Shown here: piece by piece, positions 32,736 to 44,627 of the stretch
How positions within the stretch are numbered: position 1 is the first letter of the stretch
Layout: each line of letters starts with the position of its first letter
NCBI GenBank assembly: GCA_030248215.1
Contig: JASANG010003026.1
Location: 60,400 to 124,399, forward strand
Length of the DNA: 64,000 bases
Origin: Enoplolaimus lenunculus
Lineage: Eukaryota; Nematoda; Enoplea; Enoplida; Thoracostomopsidae
Reading direction: 5' to 3'
Position numbers and translations under genes: made by a program
Notes under the pieces: generated by a model
What the model was told of the DNA's origin: nothing
Database searches by the model: none
Seen by the model: the letters and a program-made list of their open reading frames with translations, nothing else

Positions 32736-33322
32736 CTAAATGGTGCCGACACACTCGTTTCTTCGAAGATTATATTTGGTATCCGAATATGTTCATTTCC
32801 CAATGAAGGTTTTGGGGGCAAGAACGTATTACTTCCATTAAATATTAACTGAAACTTTCAGCATTAAATGACATTCTATTAGCATCATATCCGCTAAGTG
32901 TTAATGGCGCAGCTCCTCGTCTTCATAGATTCCTGAATCGGCCACTGCCGCAACCCTTCTCTCTTCCACGGGTTTCAGTGGTTCGCATAGGGTGGGGACT
33001 TGTCACGCGTTGCTGTCGCCCAGCACAGCCCTTACGCATCCAGAGGCTATTAGATCCAACATATAAACCTGACTGAACTGTGCCAACTGAATAAGCTTTG
33101 ACACCTTCTTTAATACAGTATTGGTAAAAATAAATGACACTGTGCACTTTTCAAGACTCCAGGTTAGACTTACACCAACGCATTACGTAGGAAATGTTTA
33201 GGCTTAGGCTTAAGTTTAGGGAAACTAAACTTAAGCGTCTAAGCCTAGCCTACGCCCGAGCGTAAACCAGTGATAGGCAGTGGGCAATAGCCATATTTAT
33301 TATAGCCTCGATCAAAACCAAC

Positions 33323-33398
33323 CTAGCTTCCCAGCAAGTGAGTTTTCAGAGACTGCAGTTATTAACACTGTTCCGTTATGTTCTCGTACGTTAACGCC
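33323..33398 (-). CDS. MAGUK PDZ domain, first exon (copy A)
   Basis: 76-bp exon encoding GVNVREHNGTVLITAVSENS then LAGKL and one base of Gly, joined to GSIQAGD of the next exon. With the upstream linker it forms the carboxylate-binding loop region (NGL|GVNV). Acceptor ATATTTTCAG, donor CTAG|GTTGG. Confidence 0.9.
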
Positions 33399-33589
33399 CT
33401 GAAAATATTAAATATGCTACCAAATGGCATATCAATTAATATCAGTTGAATAGACTGGTATTTAAATTTTACTCTTATTTACAGTTCATGATAAACAAAT
33501 ACTTGGCTGCCAGGTGATAAACAATACCTTCGCTGTCACTGGTTTCAAGCATATGTACAGAAACGTTCACCAGAATTTGCCATAGGTGC

Positions 33590-34345
33590 CGACCCGTAGC
33601 CAGTTTATATTGCTAGGAGGGGGCTAAAAATATTTCAGGAGTGTACACAATTTTCTGGGGGGGCCAAAATTTTTGCAGGGGCGGCGGAGCCTCCCTGGCC
33701 GCCCCTTGGCTGCGGGCCCGCGTAGTGCGCATTTGAACCAAGCTTTTGATATTTTCTATATTCCATTCCCCCCGACTCTGAAACTTGAGTCGGAGTTGAT
33801 TTGAAGCTTTCTTATAAACATCAGTAGGACGGCCTGCAGTCGTTTCACCTTGCCCCTGCATCACGAGAAATTTATTCTAGCTGCCCCATGAGCCCTATCC
33901 TCCATGACTCCATGTAAATAAGCCTGCCGTCAGCCACAAGCCCGTAACAAGCTCATCTTGCTAGGGGGCTAAAAGTTTTCCAGGAAGGGTGTACGAGGGT
34001 TTTCGTTGACTTACAGGGAAGGTTGAAATTTTACTAGGGAGGGCCAAAATTTTCAGGGGCTCAGCCCGCCTGGCTCTCATTTGGCTACGACCTCGTGCAA
34101 CCTGCTCCGACCCACCCAGCTAACCACATAGAGCCCCGCATCCCGCTGCCATCTTTGGGTGTAGTACTTAATATGTAAACAAGAGCAGACCCATAGCCAG
34201 CTCACCTTGCTAGGAAGCTAAACAATTTTAAGGGTAGGCATACAAGGATTTTCGATGGGTTACAAGCAAAGTTAAAAAATTTTAAGGAGCCAAAGATCTT
34301 CCAGGAGGTGCTGCCCCCCTTTGGCCCCTCTGGCTACGGGCCCAA
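33590..34345. repeat. cluster of GTAGCCAGCTC / GGGGGCTAAA repeats
   Basis: Three neighbouring units (about 33,590-33,720, 33,945-34,110 and 34,190-34,345) each start near CCCGTAGCCAG and continue with GGGGGCTAAAA-type, TTTTCGTTGACTTACA-type and GGGCCAAAATTTT-type blocks. Each ends CTTGGCTGCGGGCCC or TGGCTACGGGCCC. The same family forms the bounded element at 52,597-52,755. Mirrored in copies B and C. Confidence 0.7.
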
Positions 34346-34649
34346 CTAAAAGTATTGCTTTGAAATAAAGTGCGTTCAGCGCTATAAGCTGCCGAAAATC
34401 ATCAACCTACAAACTTGGTTAACCAACGTAACAATTAGAACCTAAGCACTGATTTTGTTTAGCAGAAAGCCTACTAGTATCTGCTACATCTTGTATCTGA
34501 GTATGTTAACGGTACAAATACACGTGAATAATCAGACTCATTGAAGCAAAGAAAACAATCGTGATTAAGTGCTAAGCTTAGTGAAGCTTGACTGGGTTTG
34601 TTAATAATATATCTATCATGAAAAACCTTGGCATGTTCCCCCGGTAGGT

Positions 34650-34860
34650 ATCTGCAATGGGGCACTGCCGGTTCCGAAGCAGGCAGGGATTGGGGCTCCC
34701 CAAAAATTCCAGGGTGGAGGGCCGCAAACTCGAGAACGAAGCGAGCGAGAAGCCAGACGCATTTTTAAAACTTAAGCGGTTTTTGTTTGGGGTGCCTACC
34801 CAAATGGGGGGTATGGGGGGTGGCTGCTCCGGCCCTGGACACTGCGCTACTACACTCACT
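34650..34860. repeat. GAACGAAGCGAGCGAGAAGCC repeat
   Basis: Contains GGGGCTCCCCAAAAATTCCA, GAACGAAGCGAGCGAGAAGC, CATTTTTAAAACTTAAGCGG and GGTGGCTGCTCCGGCCC in fixed order. The same series recurs near 9,240-9,330, 22,870-22,990, 37,190-37,560, 49,900-50,110 and 50,225-50,360. A mobile-element family whose ends I could not define here. Confidence 0.6.
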
Positions 34861-36160
34861 AGGGTTCCCTAAGCTGTTTTTGGTATACATATGTACCTAA
34901 GTACGTTAGAAATTTGCACATTGTTGTCACATTGTAACCTACTGTGCGTTTTGATTAAAAACCGCACATGCATATATATTAAAATAATAACCTCATTTCG
35001 ACAATGAAAACGGCTCGGCATTTTTGCGTCATGGCTATTTCTGGCTATAAATATATTGAATAGACCAAAAAGTTCAAGGGAGGGGGTCGTAAATGGATTT
35101 CTAATATTAATACACTCGGGTTGAAACCTCACCGAGGCTAAAATTTTTTTATTGGTTAAGCAGAAACCCAAGTTTTGTGGCCGCTGTCAAATTATTGAAT
35201 AAGAATCGTATCTAAAAATAACTATTTTAGATGCGTCGTATGGTGTCTTAATCAGGATCTCAAACCGCTTTTTGGCAAGCATGCAAACACTGAAAGCAAT
35301 CGTTAGTGTAGCAAAACGTTGCTTTAGGTATCGTCAATATAAACGGTTTGTTTTAAGTTGCGAAAGGCCTTTATATTTTTGACACAGGTGCTTAATGGTA
35401 CAATTTTGAATTGTGTGTTCTGTCACTGTAGGAGAAGCGGGGGGGGGGGGGGGGCGCACCCCCCCCGTTAAATGTTTTGGCCTCCCTAGAAATTTACCAC
35501 CTTGCTTGTAGTCAACGAAAACCATTGTATGTCTCTTGACAAATTTTTAGCCCTTCCTCAACAAGGTAAGCTGTCTACTGGCCTGTGTTTGTATTGTTCG
35601 ATAAACCAAAAAATGCAGCAATTTACAAAATAATTGACGGATTTATGTAATTGGCTTTAGTTCAGACCCGTAGCCAAAGAAACATGACGGTCCAACCTAT
35701 TGGGTCAGATTAAAACTTGGTCACTTAGACTGAACTTTTACTAGCGTCTCTTGGCTATGCGTCAGTTATGTATAATCAACGACAGGACATTGGTTTTGGA
35801 ATTCAATCAACCAAAGTACTTGTTTACATGACCTAACATAAGGTTCCCCTCATATAACAAATCTGAGCCTAAGCCTAAACCAAAGCGAATCGTAAACCTA
35901 AGCTTGAGAAAAGCATGTGATAAATAATATATAAACACTGTGGATGGAAAACTTTTTGCTTCTATTAAATTGACACTAGTGTGCAAGAAAGCAATCAACT
36001 GCTGATACAAATATAAGCTTGACTGTAAACCAAACCCGCATACTATTTCGTAAGCTCGAGCTTGAAGCAAAAATAACCTGACTACAAGCTAACTTTTCGT
36101 TTTGATTTGCGAAAGTTACAAAATCTGAAATGCTTCGACAATTTTTCAAGCACCAGATAC

Positions 36161-36514
36161 CAGGGTGTAACCTGATATACGTTTCCGTTCCCGTTTCCGG
36201 TAAAAATCTGTGTAAGTTTCCGTTTATGTTATCGAAATAACGGAAATTCTGTTATTTTTATGTTCAAAATTAGTTATAAATCACATGTACATCTCGCAAT
36301 TTTTCGTTGCAGATATCCTGTAATGGTTTGAAACGAAATAAAAATTATGAAATTCATCCACAATCTTAAAAATTTCAGTTCATCCGCCAATTTTTTGTTG
36401 GCAGAATATTAAAACATTTTTGAAACATATGCTTAAATATCCGTTTTCCGTTTCGGTTATTTTTATCACTATCCGTTCCCATTTCCGCTATTTTTACAAT
36501 CCATTTACACCCTG
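36161..36514. mobile_element. hAT-like MITE (CAGGGTGTAA family), copy in A
   Basis: 354 bp with ends CAGGGTGTAACCTG and ATTTACACCCTG; 8-bp flanks CCAGATAC and CACGATAC (6 of 8 match). The interior is rich in CGTTTCCG and TTTCCG motifs. Carried along in the large rearrangement: also at 39,868-40,221 (inverted) and 47,390-47,743. Confidence 0.8.
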
Positions 36515-38743
36515 CACGATACCATTTTGTGATAATTGCTACTGCGCGCATTTCAAAATGCAACACTATAAAACCAGTGTGAAACTGCAACACATTTTTG
36601 CAATAGAATACTGTAAAACCCAAAACGTTCAATGTTTAAAGTTATTTGTATGGAGTTAAGTACATATTTTGTGCCCTTATCACTATGCTACGCTAGCAAA
36701 AAAACCTTCGACAAACTGTCCTCCAACCCTATCAAATATAGAAACAGTCTACAATCATTAAACAAGACAGCGATTACTCTTAATATTGTGCACTTATCCA
36801 CTAGCTTAGCTTTGACGAGAACTAACGAAAAGATACAGGCCTGCTAAGTTATATGTTACGACTTAAAGCTAAATTATGATCCACAGAGTTTTCGACAGAA
36901 CTTGTCCTCTCAAACCTATCCAAAAAAAAAAACAGCCCACAACACTAAAAAGACAGCAACCAAAAAAAATACGAGCTAGCGACGAGACCCAACAAACCAA
37001 GCCCAACTAAACCCTAACCCCCTAAAAGGAATTTTTTAGACTTAGAGTTAATTTGTTCAATTATACATACTACAATGCTGAGTTTACAATTAATTAATTT
37101 AACAAATATAAAATTTTTGCCATGTAAAGGGAGACCTTTTTCTTACTCGTTACTTCATACGGGCTCGTCTACCTTGAACATTCCCTGGATTTTCGCTCGC
37201 TTCGCTTGCAAACTTTTATTTGTTTCGCTATTTTACCTGCTATCGTGAGCCCCTTATTTTATAGTGGCTTCAGACTTGAGCCAGCAGGCTAGATTCAAAA
37301 TCCACTCCATACTGCTCCCTGGGCGGAGCAGCCCCACGCTCACACCCCTCATCTGGCTGGGCACCCCTCAGGGCCTGCACCTAAACGCTTCCAATCATTT
37401 TCTCTCCATCAGAAATAAAAAATAAAAAAAAATAAATATACTAAGAAACAAAAACCGCTTAGTTCCTATAGTCTGGCTTCTTGCTCGCTTCACTCGGTTT
37501 TGGGGGCCATCACCCTCTGATTATCCAACAAAATAGTAATTTGGGTGGTCCCCTCCCTGGATTTGGCGGGAGTCCTCACCCTTTGCTGCTCTGGCAGTCT
37601 GCCTGTTCTCTGTATTCTCATTTGTTTTGTTTCATTAGCTGCTCAACCTACAAATTTAGGATAACAATTAGCGTCTTAATTCAACAATTTAAATTTTTCA
37701 CACTCACCCTTTTCGTCTAAAATATTTAGAAACAATTTATCTTATCTGCAGTCTATTTTTTGATGACTTCATGTGAAACAGACCAATTAAAATCTTAAAG
37801 ATATTTGCCTGTTCTTATGCGCGCGTGCGCCTGCAACAAGGAATTGTTCGTGCGATGGGGCAAAAACTTCTACCCAAAGAAAAAGAATAATTTCCCCAAT
37901 CTTTATATAAACTGTTGTAATGATGTGAGAAATTAATTAATATAACATTAAATATATATATAAACTACACACAACAACTTTTATTAACAACCAAAAGTAG
38001 TATCATATTCAAACAAGGAGGCCAAAATATTACCCATATACTTTGGGCACGCCCCCTTCATCTAGTTATGGGCCTCAGCGAAATTAAGCATAAAACAAAA
38101 AATAATATTGCTGCATTTTTCTGAGTAACACTGTAATTGCCAGTGTTACTTCAGTGACAATTGCGAGAATCTTTTACTGCAAATAACTTCTTTACTCATA
38201 CTCCTGAGGCCTCTTAACTTGTTACCATGGGCCAAAGTATTATGGTTAATACATGAAGCTCTATTTTTTCGATTTAAATAATACTCACCTATTTTGGTTG
38301 TAAATAAAAAGTTCACAGCTTTGTGTAGTTTATATATATACTTTAATGCTATATCTTAATTTAATTATTACTAAGTTACACGACTTTATCAAGATTGCTG
38401 ACCAAGTCACTCCAGAGTACAGACCTTTTTTAAATCAATCTGAGTCAAAGCCTAAATTGAGCCTAAGTCTAAGCTTAGGTCAAGCGTAACGCCTATATTA
38501 ATATTTGAAATTTCAAAAACGTCATGGGAACAGTGTACAACAGATAATGAGATATATGTGTTAATATTTTTTGTATTATAAAAGTTGTATTATATTTTCT
38601 GCCGTCGCCGATGTGCTGTTATAATGTACAGTAACGGTTATAATTTTGAGCTTAGCTTATAGAGTAAAACAAATGATAATGATCAGAGATACATCGTTTG
38701 CTACTGACTGTACAAAATCTAGTTATTCATTTTAATGTTTTAG

Positions 38744-38902
38744 AACTCTGCAAATCGAGACAAAAACCGAGCGCATATTTCTCTGAAACAACAGTACAAC
38801 TACGGTAACAGCTACATCGACGGTAAAGTACACAACCAACCAAAAGACGCAAGCATCCGAACAGTAGGAATTTACGCTCCTGAAGGCCTACCAAATGGAT
38901 TG
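38744..38902 (+). pseudogene. inverted copy of the MAGUK linker exon
   Basis: Same 159-bp exon as 48,710-48,868 in the opposite orientation, with splice sites retained. I see one substitution, Glu to Lys in the RDENRAH segment. On the plus strand it cannot contribute to the minus-strand gene. Confidence 0.85.
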
Positions 38903-39867
38903 GTAAGTCACAGTTTCTTTTTCTTGTCAGCTTAAGCATAATCGTATAAGTGAGTTTTTATTTTAATATATTTCTTTGTAAAAGTTACAGGACACAGAAC
39001 AAAATGCAATCCATTCGCAGAAAGCTTTAAGATCTGTGCCGCAGTAGGCTAGGATGCCTCCCAAAATAGATTCCAGCATTAGGGTCCTTCGCGATAATCA
39101 AATTATGTTTCAAATTGTGAATTTTTTAATTTTAATGTTTTGTTAGCATGGGCTCCCCTTTTTGCCTTCCTATGGGGATCATATGGGAGGTGGCTGCTCC
39201 GACCCTACTTAAGTTTAACGAGCACAAAGAAATTTTAAACAGTTTGCACAGCCTTGCATCCAGGAATGTTCAGTAAAGAAGGTAGGACGAGCCCGGTATG
39301 AAGTAACGAGCTCCACAGGAAAAGGTTCCTGCCCTGTTTTACATGGGCCAAAAAGTTTATATTGGTTAAATTAATTAATTGTAAACTCAGCATTGTAGTA
39401 TGTATAATTGAACAAATTAACTCTAAGTCTTGAATTCCTTTCAGCATATATATCTCGGTTTAAGACGCAGCCTTTAAGCTTAAGCAAAGGCCTCATTGGT
39501 GAAAAACTTTTCAAAAGTTAGTTTCAGTCAAAGCTAAGCCTAAACGTGGATAAAGTGTACAATATCTTTAAGAGTAATCGCTGTCTTGTTAAAGTGATTG
39601 TAAAGCAATGTTTCTAAATATTTGAATAAGGGTTGAGAGGACAAAGTTACTGTCGAAAAACAGTTATCAATCATAATTTAGCTTAAGTCGTAACATATAT
39701 AGCTGATAACACAAAATATGTACTTAACTCCTACAAATAACTTTTAACATTGAACGTTTTGGGTTTTACAGTATTCTATTGCAGAAATGTGTTGCAGTTT
39801 CACACTGGTTTTATAGTGTTGCATTTTGAAATGCGCGCAGTAGCAATTATCACAAAATGGTATCGTG

Positions 39868-40221
39868 CAGGGTGTAAATGGATTGTAAAAATAGCGGAAA
39901 TGGGAACGGATAGTGATAAAAATAACCGAAACGGAAAACGGATATTTAAGCATATGTTTCAAAAATGTTTTAATATTCTGCCAACAAAAAATTGGCGGAT
40001 GAACTGAAATTTTTAAGATTGTGGATGAATTTCATAATTTTTATTTCGTTTCAAACCATTACAGGATATCTGCAACGAAAAATTGCGAGATGTACATGTG
40101 ATTTATAACTAATTTTGAACATAAAAATAACAGAATTTCCGTTATTTCGATAACATAAACGGAAACTTACACAGATTTTTACCGGAAACGGGAACGGAAA
40201 CGTATATCAGGTTACACCCTG
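39868..40221. mobile_element. hAT-like MITE, inverted copy in B
   Basis: Reverse-complement duplicate of the 36,161-36,514 element, including its flanks, so it arose by the large rearrangement and not by a separate transposition. Confidence 0.85.
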
Positions 40222-42333
40222 GTATCTGGTGCTTGAAAAATTGTCGAAGCATTTCAGATTTTGTAACTTTCGCAAATCAAAACGAAAAGTTAGCTTGTAG
40301 TCAGGTTATTTTTGCTTCAAGCTCGGAGCTTACGAAATAGTATGCGGGTTTGGTTTACAGTCAAGCTTATATTTGTATCAGCAGTTGATTGCTTTCTTGC
40401 ACACTAGTGTCAATTTAATAGAAGCAAAAAGTTTTCCATCCACAGTGTTTATATATTATTTATCACATGCTTTTCTCAAGCTTAGGTTTACGATTCGCTT
40501 TGGTTTAGGCTTAGCAGATTTTTATATAGACTATTATTTAATCTTTTTTGTCCAAACCATCTTTGATTATACACCAAGCTATATTAGTTTTTCATTTCCG
40601 TCTGTCCATTAATCCGTATTTTTTACTGATTTTTTGGTTATCGAACAATACAAACACAGCCAGTAGACAGCTTCCTTGTTGAGGAAGGGCTAAAAATTTT
40701 AGGAGACATCAATGGTTTTCGTTGACTTACAAGCAAGGTGGTAAATTTCTAGGAGGCCAAAACATTTCAGGGGTGGCTGCTCCCCCCCCCCCCCGCTCTC
40801 TAGAAAAATTTCTCACTTTAAAAATTCTTGACTTACTTTATATGGTCCTAACGTTTTTATAGTTTTTATGTTTGCTGCTTCCAAAAAGCGGTTTCTTCAC
40901 CGCATTAAATAGTTTTTTTAATCTTTATTATAATTTGCAGCGGCAAAAACTTGGGTTTCTGCTTAACCAATAAAAAAATTTTAGCCTCGGTGAGGTTTCA
41001 ACCCGAGTGTATTAATATTAGAAATCCATTTACGACCCCCTCCCTTGAACTTTTGTCTTTCAATATATTTATAGCCAGAAATAGCCATGACGCAAAAATG
41101 CCGAGCCGTTTTCATTGTCGAAATGAGGTTATTATTTTAATATATATGCATGTGCGGTTTTTAATCAAAACGCACAGTAGGTTACAATGTGACAACAATG
41201 TGCAAATTTCTAACGTACTTAGGTACATATGTATACCAAAAACAGCTTAGGAACCCTAGTGAGTGTAGTAGCGCAGTGTCCAGGGCCGGGAGCAGCCACC
41301 CCCCTAAAAAAAGTTAAGTTTAAATGTTGGTTTCTCGTTGTTTGGTTTGGTGTTTTGGGATTTTGGAGAGTGTGGATATACGGGGGATGAAGGTTTTTGT
41401 AGATATATTTAAAGGATAAGTTAGATTAATAGATTGTTTTTTGTTAATGAGTTGATTTGTGTATTTGTACGTTAACTATAGAAAGTGTAGGTTTATTGTA
41501 AAAAATAGTTGGTTATTGTTAGTTGGTAAAAGTTTGTAGGTGTGTTTTGAGTTAGGTGAAGATTTATTTGAAAATACTTTATGGCAGAGGGGGGGCCTTG
41601 GAGTTTTGCTCCTTAAAATTTTTAACTTTGCTTGTAACATGAAAATCTTGTATCCTACCTTAAAATTGTTTAGCTTCCTAGCAAGGTGAGCTCTATGGGC
41701 TGTTTGTTTTATTAGTATAACAAAGATGGCAGCGGGATGGGGTTATGTGGTAGTGGGTGGGGGAGCGTGCCGAGGTGTAGATGGGCAGGCGTGAGTGAAA
41801 TTTTGCCTCTAGTAAAAACTTCTGTAAAGAAAACCTTACCTTTGAAAATTTACCCTACAAGATGAGTTGTTCGGGCTTGTGGTCGCAGGCTTATTTAATG
41901 GAGTATGGAGGTAGGCTCATGGGGCAGCTAAATAAATCTGTGATGCAGGGGAAGGTGAAGCTGCAGGGTCTACTGTGTTTATAAGAAAGCTTAAATCACT
42001 CCACTCAAGTTTCGAGTCGGGGGGAATGGAATATGAAAATTCAGCTTGTTAAATTGCGGAGAAGGGGGGGGGACTCCTAAATTTTCAAAATTGTGTCCTC
42101 CTGAAATATTTTAGCCCCCTCCTAGCAATATAACTGGCTCGGTCGCACCTATGGCAAATTCTGGTGAACGTTTCTGTACATATGCTTGAAACCAGTGACA
42201 GCGAAGGTATTGTTTATCACCTGCACCAAGTATTTGTTTATCATGAACTGTAAATAAGAGTAAAATTTAAATACCAGTCTATTCAACTGATATTAATTGA
42301 TATGCCATTTGGTAGCATATTTAATATTTTCAG

Positions 42334-43066
42334 GGCGTTAGTAGAGAACATACGGCAGTGTTAATAACTGCAGTCTCTGAAAACTCACTTCTGGGAAGTA
42401 GGTTGGTTTTGATCGAGGCTATAATAAATATGGCTATTCCCACTGCTATCACTGGTTTAGCTGGGGCGTAGGCTAGGCTTAGCGCTTAAGTTTAGTTTCC
42501 TAAACTTAAGCCTAAGCCTAAACATTTCCTACGTAATGCGTTGGTGTAAGTCTAACCTGGAGTCTTGAAAAGTGCACAGTGTCATTTATTTTTACCAATA
42601 CTGTATTAAAGAAGGTGTCAAAGCTTATTAGTTGGCACAGTTCAGTCAGGTTTATATGTTGGATTAATAGCCTCTGGATGCGTAAGGGCTGTGCTGGGCG
42701 CAGCAACGCGTGCAGTCCCCCCCTATGCGAACCACTGAAACCCGTGGAAGAGAGAAGGGTTGCGGCAGTGGCCGATTAGGAATTATGAAGCGAGGAGCTC
42801 CATTAACACTTAGCGGATATGATGCTAATAGAATGTCATTTAATGCTGAAAGTTTCAGTTAATATTTAATGGAAGTAATACGTTCTTGCCCCAAAACCTT
42901 CATTGGGAAATGAACATATTCGGATACCAAATATAATCTTCGAAGAAACGAGTGTGTCGGCACCATTTAGGTTCAATTCAAGCTGGCGACACAATCGTTG
43001 AAGTAATGGATCATTTCATTCGAACTGAGCTGGATGAGCTGTTACCGCAGTCGTAACAGTGTTTTA
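42334..43066 (+). pseudogene. inverted, damaged copies of the two MAGUK PDZ exons
   Basis: PDZ-a is recognisable at 42,334-42,401 but eight bases shorter than the 76-bp original. PDZ-b starts at 42,971 after CCATTTAG and loses similarity near 43,066, with several internal losses (for example GAAGTAATGGATCATTTC where the intact exon has GAAGTCAATGGATCACC). Plus-strand orientation; non-functional as read. Confidence 0.8.
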
Positions 43067-43554
43067 TAAGTGATATTAGTGAAGATGATTAGGTGGTATG
43101 TTTAAGGTGTAAGGTATGTAAGGGTGTGAGTGTTGTTATTTTATAGTTTTGGTTGTAAAATTTTTTTTAGGTTAAGAAGTGTTGCATTTTGTTGTGTAAA
43201 TGATTTGATTAGGTTTTATGTTTTGTTTTTAGTTGGTGTGAGTTTTTTATGTTAATACATTTGTTATGTATTTTTAACGTTTTTTTTTTGTTTCTTAAAT
43301 ATTTTTTTGAATTTTTTTTTTTTTTTTTCTCTCTTTTTTTTCTTTTCTTTTTTCTCGTTGTAAGATATTTCCCCCCCCCCCCCCTTTGTGTTTGTTTTTT
43401 TTAATTTTGGAGTAGAATTTTTGTGTTTACAATAATTTTTAGTATGTTAGTAGATATATTAAAGGTTATATTGTTATGTTGATGGGGAGGGGTGTAATTA
43501 GGGGGGTTAAAATTTATAAAAATTGTTTAAATAATTTACTTCAATCCTGTATTA
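43067..43554. other. low-complexity junction between copies B and C
   Basis: A G/T-rich, almost C-free stretch with a long T run (about 43,311-43,328), a CT-rich run and a run of about 14 C (43,371-43,384). It matches neither flank clearly. This looks like poor consensus at a fold-back point rather than ordinary sequence. Confidence 0.7.
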
Positions 43555-43785
43555 TAAAATTGGGTCCATGTTACGTTTTAGGACAAGTGGGCTGCAAGAA
43601 AGTGGGCTTAAATTATGCATATATATTTGCTTAAGCTTAGGCTTACGAACACACATTCTTCAACGTTAAGGCTTAGACTTTAGGCTTAGGATATGCTTAA
43701 TCTATAGTTGCGGCCCTAAAAGTAACATTGACCAAAACTTGAGTTTGAAAAATTAACAGGACACTGCAGCACTCCTTGTACATAC

Positions 43786-43966
43786 CTGTAGGCATCCGTG
43801 GTTTAAACATACCATCGCTAATGGTTCAGTTGCTGTTTCACTAGGATTGGATTGCACTTTGATTAAAACACTGTTACGACTGCGTGTACAGCTCCATCCA
43901 GCTCGAGTTCGGAATGAACAGGTGATCCATTGACTTCAACGATTGTGTCGCCAGCTTGAATTGAAC
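43786..43966 (-). pseudogene. MAGUK PDZ second exon, copy C (frameshifted)
   Basis: 181 bp against 182 bp in copy A: one base of an AA pair is missing in the RSRN-coding region, which shifts the frame. Splice sites remain. If copies A and C are one genomic locus, the lost base is a consensus error. Confidence 0.85.
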
Positions 43967-44551
43967 CTAAATTGCCGACACACTCGTTTCTTCGAAGATT
44001 ATATTTGGTATCCGAATATGTTCATTTCCCAATGAAGGTTTTGGGGGCAAGAACGTATTACTTCCATTAAATATTAACTGAAACTTTCAGCATTAAATGA
44101 CATTCTATTAGCATCATATCCGCTAAGTGTTAATGGCGCAGCTCCTCGTCTTCATAGATTCCTGAATCGGCCACTGCCGCAACCCTTCTCTCTTCCACGG
44201 GTTTCAGTGGTTCGCATAGGGTGGGGACTTGTCACGCGTTGCTGTCGCCCAGCACAGCCCTTACGCATCCAGAGGCTATTAGATCCAACATATAAACCTG
44301 ACTGAACTGTGCCAACTGAATAAGCTTTGACACCTTCTTTAATACAGTATTGGTAAAAATAAATGACACTGTGCACTTTTCAAGACTCCAGGTTAGACTT
44401 ACACCAACGCATTACGTAGGAAATGTTTAGGCTTAGGCTTAAGTTTAGGGAAACTAAACTTAAGCGTCTAAGCCTAGCCTACGCCCGAGCGTAAACCAGT
44501 GATAGGCAGTGGGCAATAGCCATATTTATTATAGCCTCGATCAAAACCAAC

Positions 44552-44627
44552 CTAGCTTCCCAGCAAGTGAGTTTTCAGAGACTGCAGTTATTAACACTGT
44601 TCCGTTATGTTCTCGTACGTTAACGCC
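44552..44627 (-). CDS. MAGUK PDZ first exon, copy C
   Basis: Same 76-bp coding sequence as copy A. The acceptor reads TTTTTAG instead of TTTTCAG. In the assembled order this exon follows the linker exon of the same copy, so either this one or copy A is the true PDZ-a. Confidence 0.75.

Larger units (their letters stand above)
32319..37187 (+). repeat. large repeat copy A (direct, partial)
   Basis: Corresponds to 43,555-48,360 with a constant offset of 11,229 bp through most of its length and near-total identity in the middle. It contains PDZ exons a and b. The last 500 bp (36,660-37,130) is degraded: it aligns twice, loosely, to about 47,880-48,110 and is A/C-rich with long A runs. At about 37,187 it switches to the inverted copy B, skipping the 1.9 kb that lies at 48,360-50,245 in copy C. 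Confidence 0.9.
37188..43070 (-). repeat. large repeat copy B (inverted, degraded)
   Basis: Reverse complement of about 43,870-50,245. From 38,744 to 40,220 positions in copies B and C sum to about 87,612, with close identity. Beyond 40,500 the match deteriorates: about 260 bp is missing or replaced near 40,510-40,620, and 41,305-42,060 is C-depleted with many deletions. It contains inverted versions of the linker exon (38,744-38,902) and of both PDZ exons (42,334-42,401 and 42,971 onward), the latter damaged. Confidence 0.85.
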
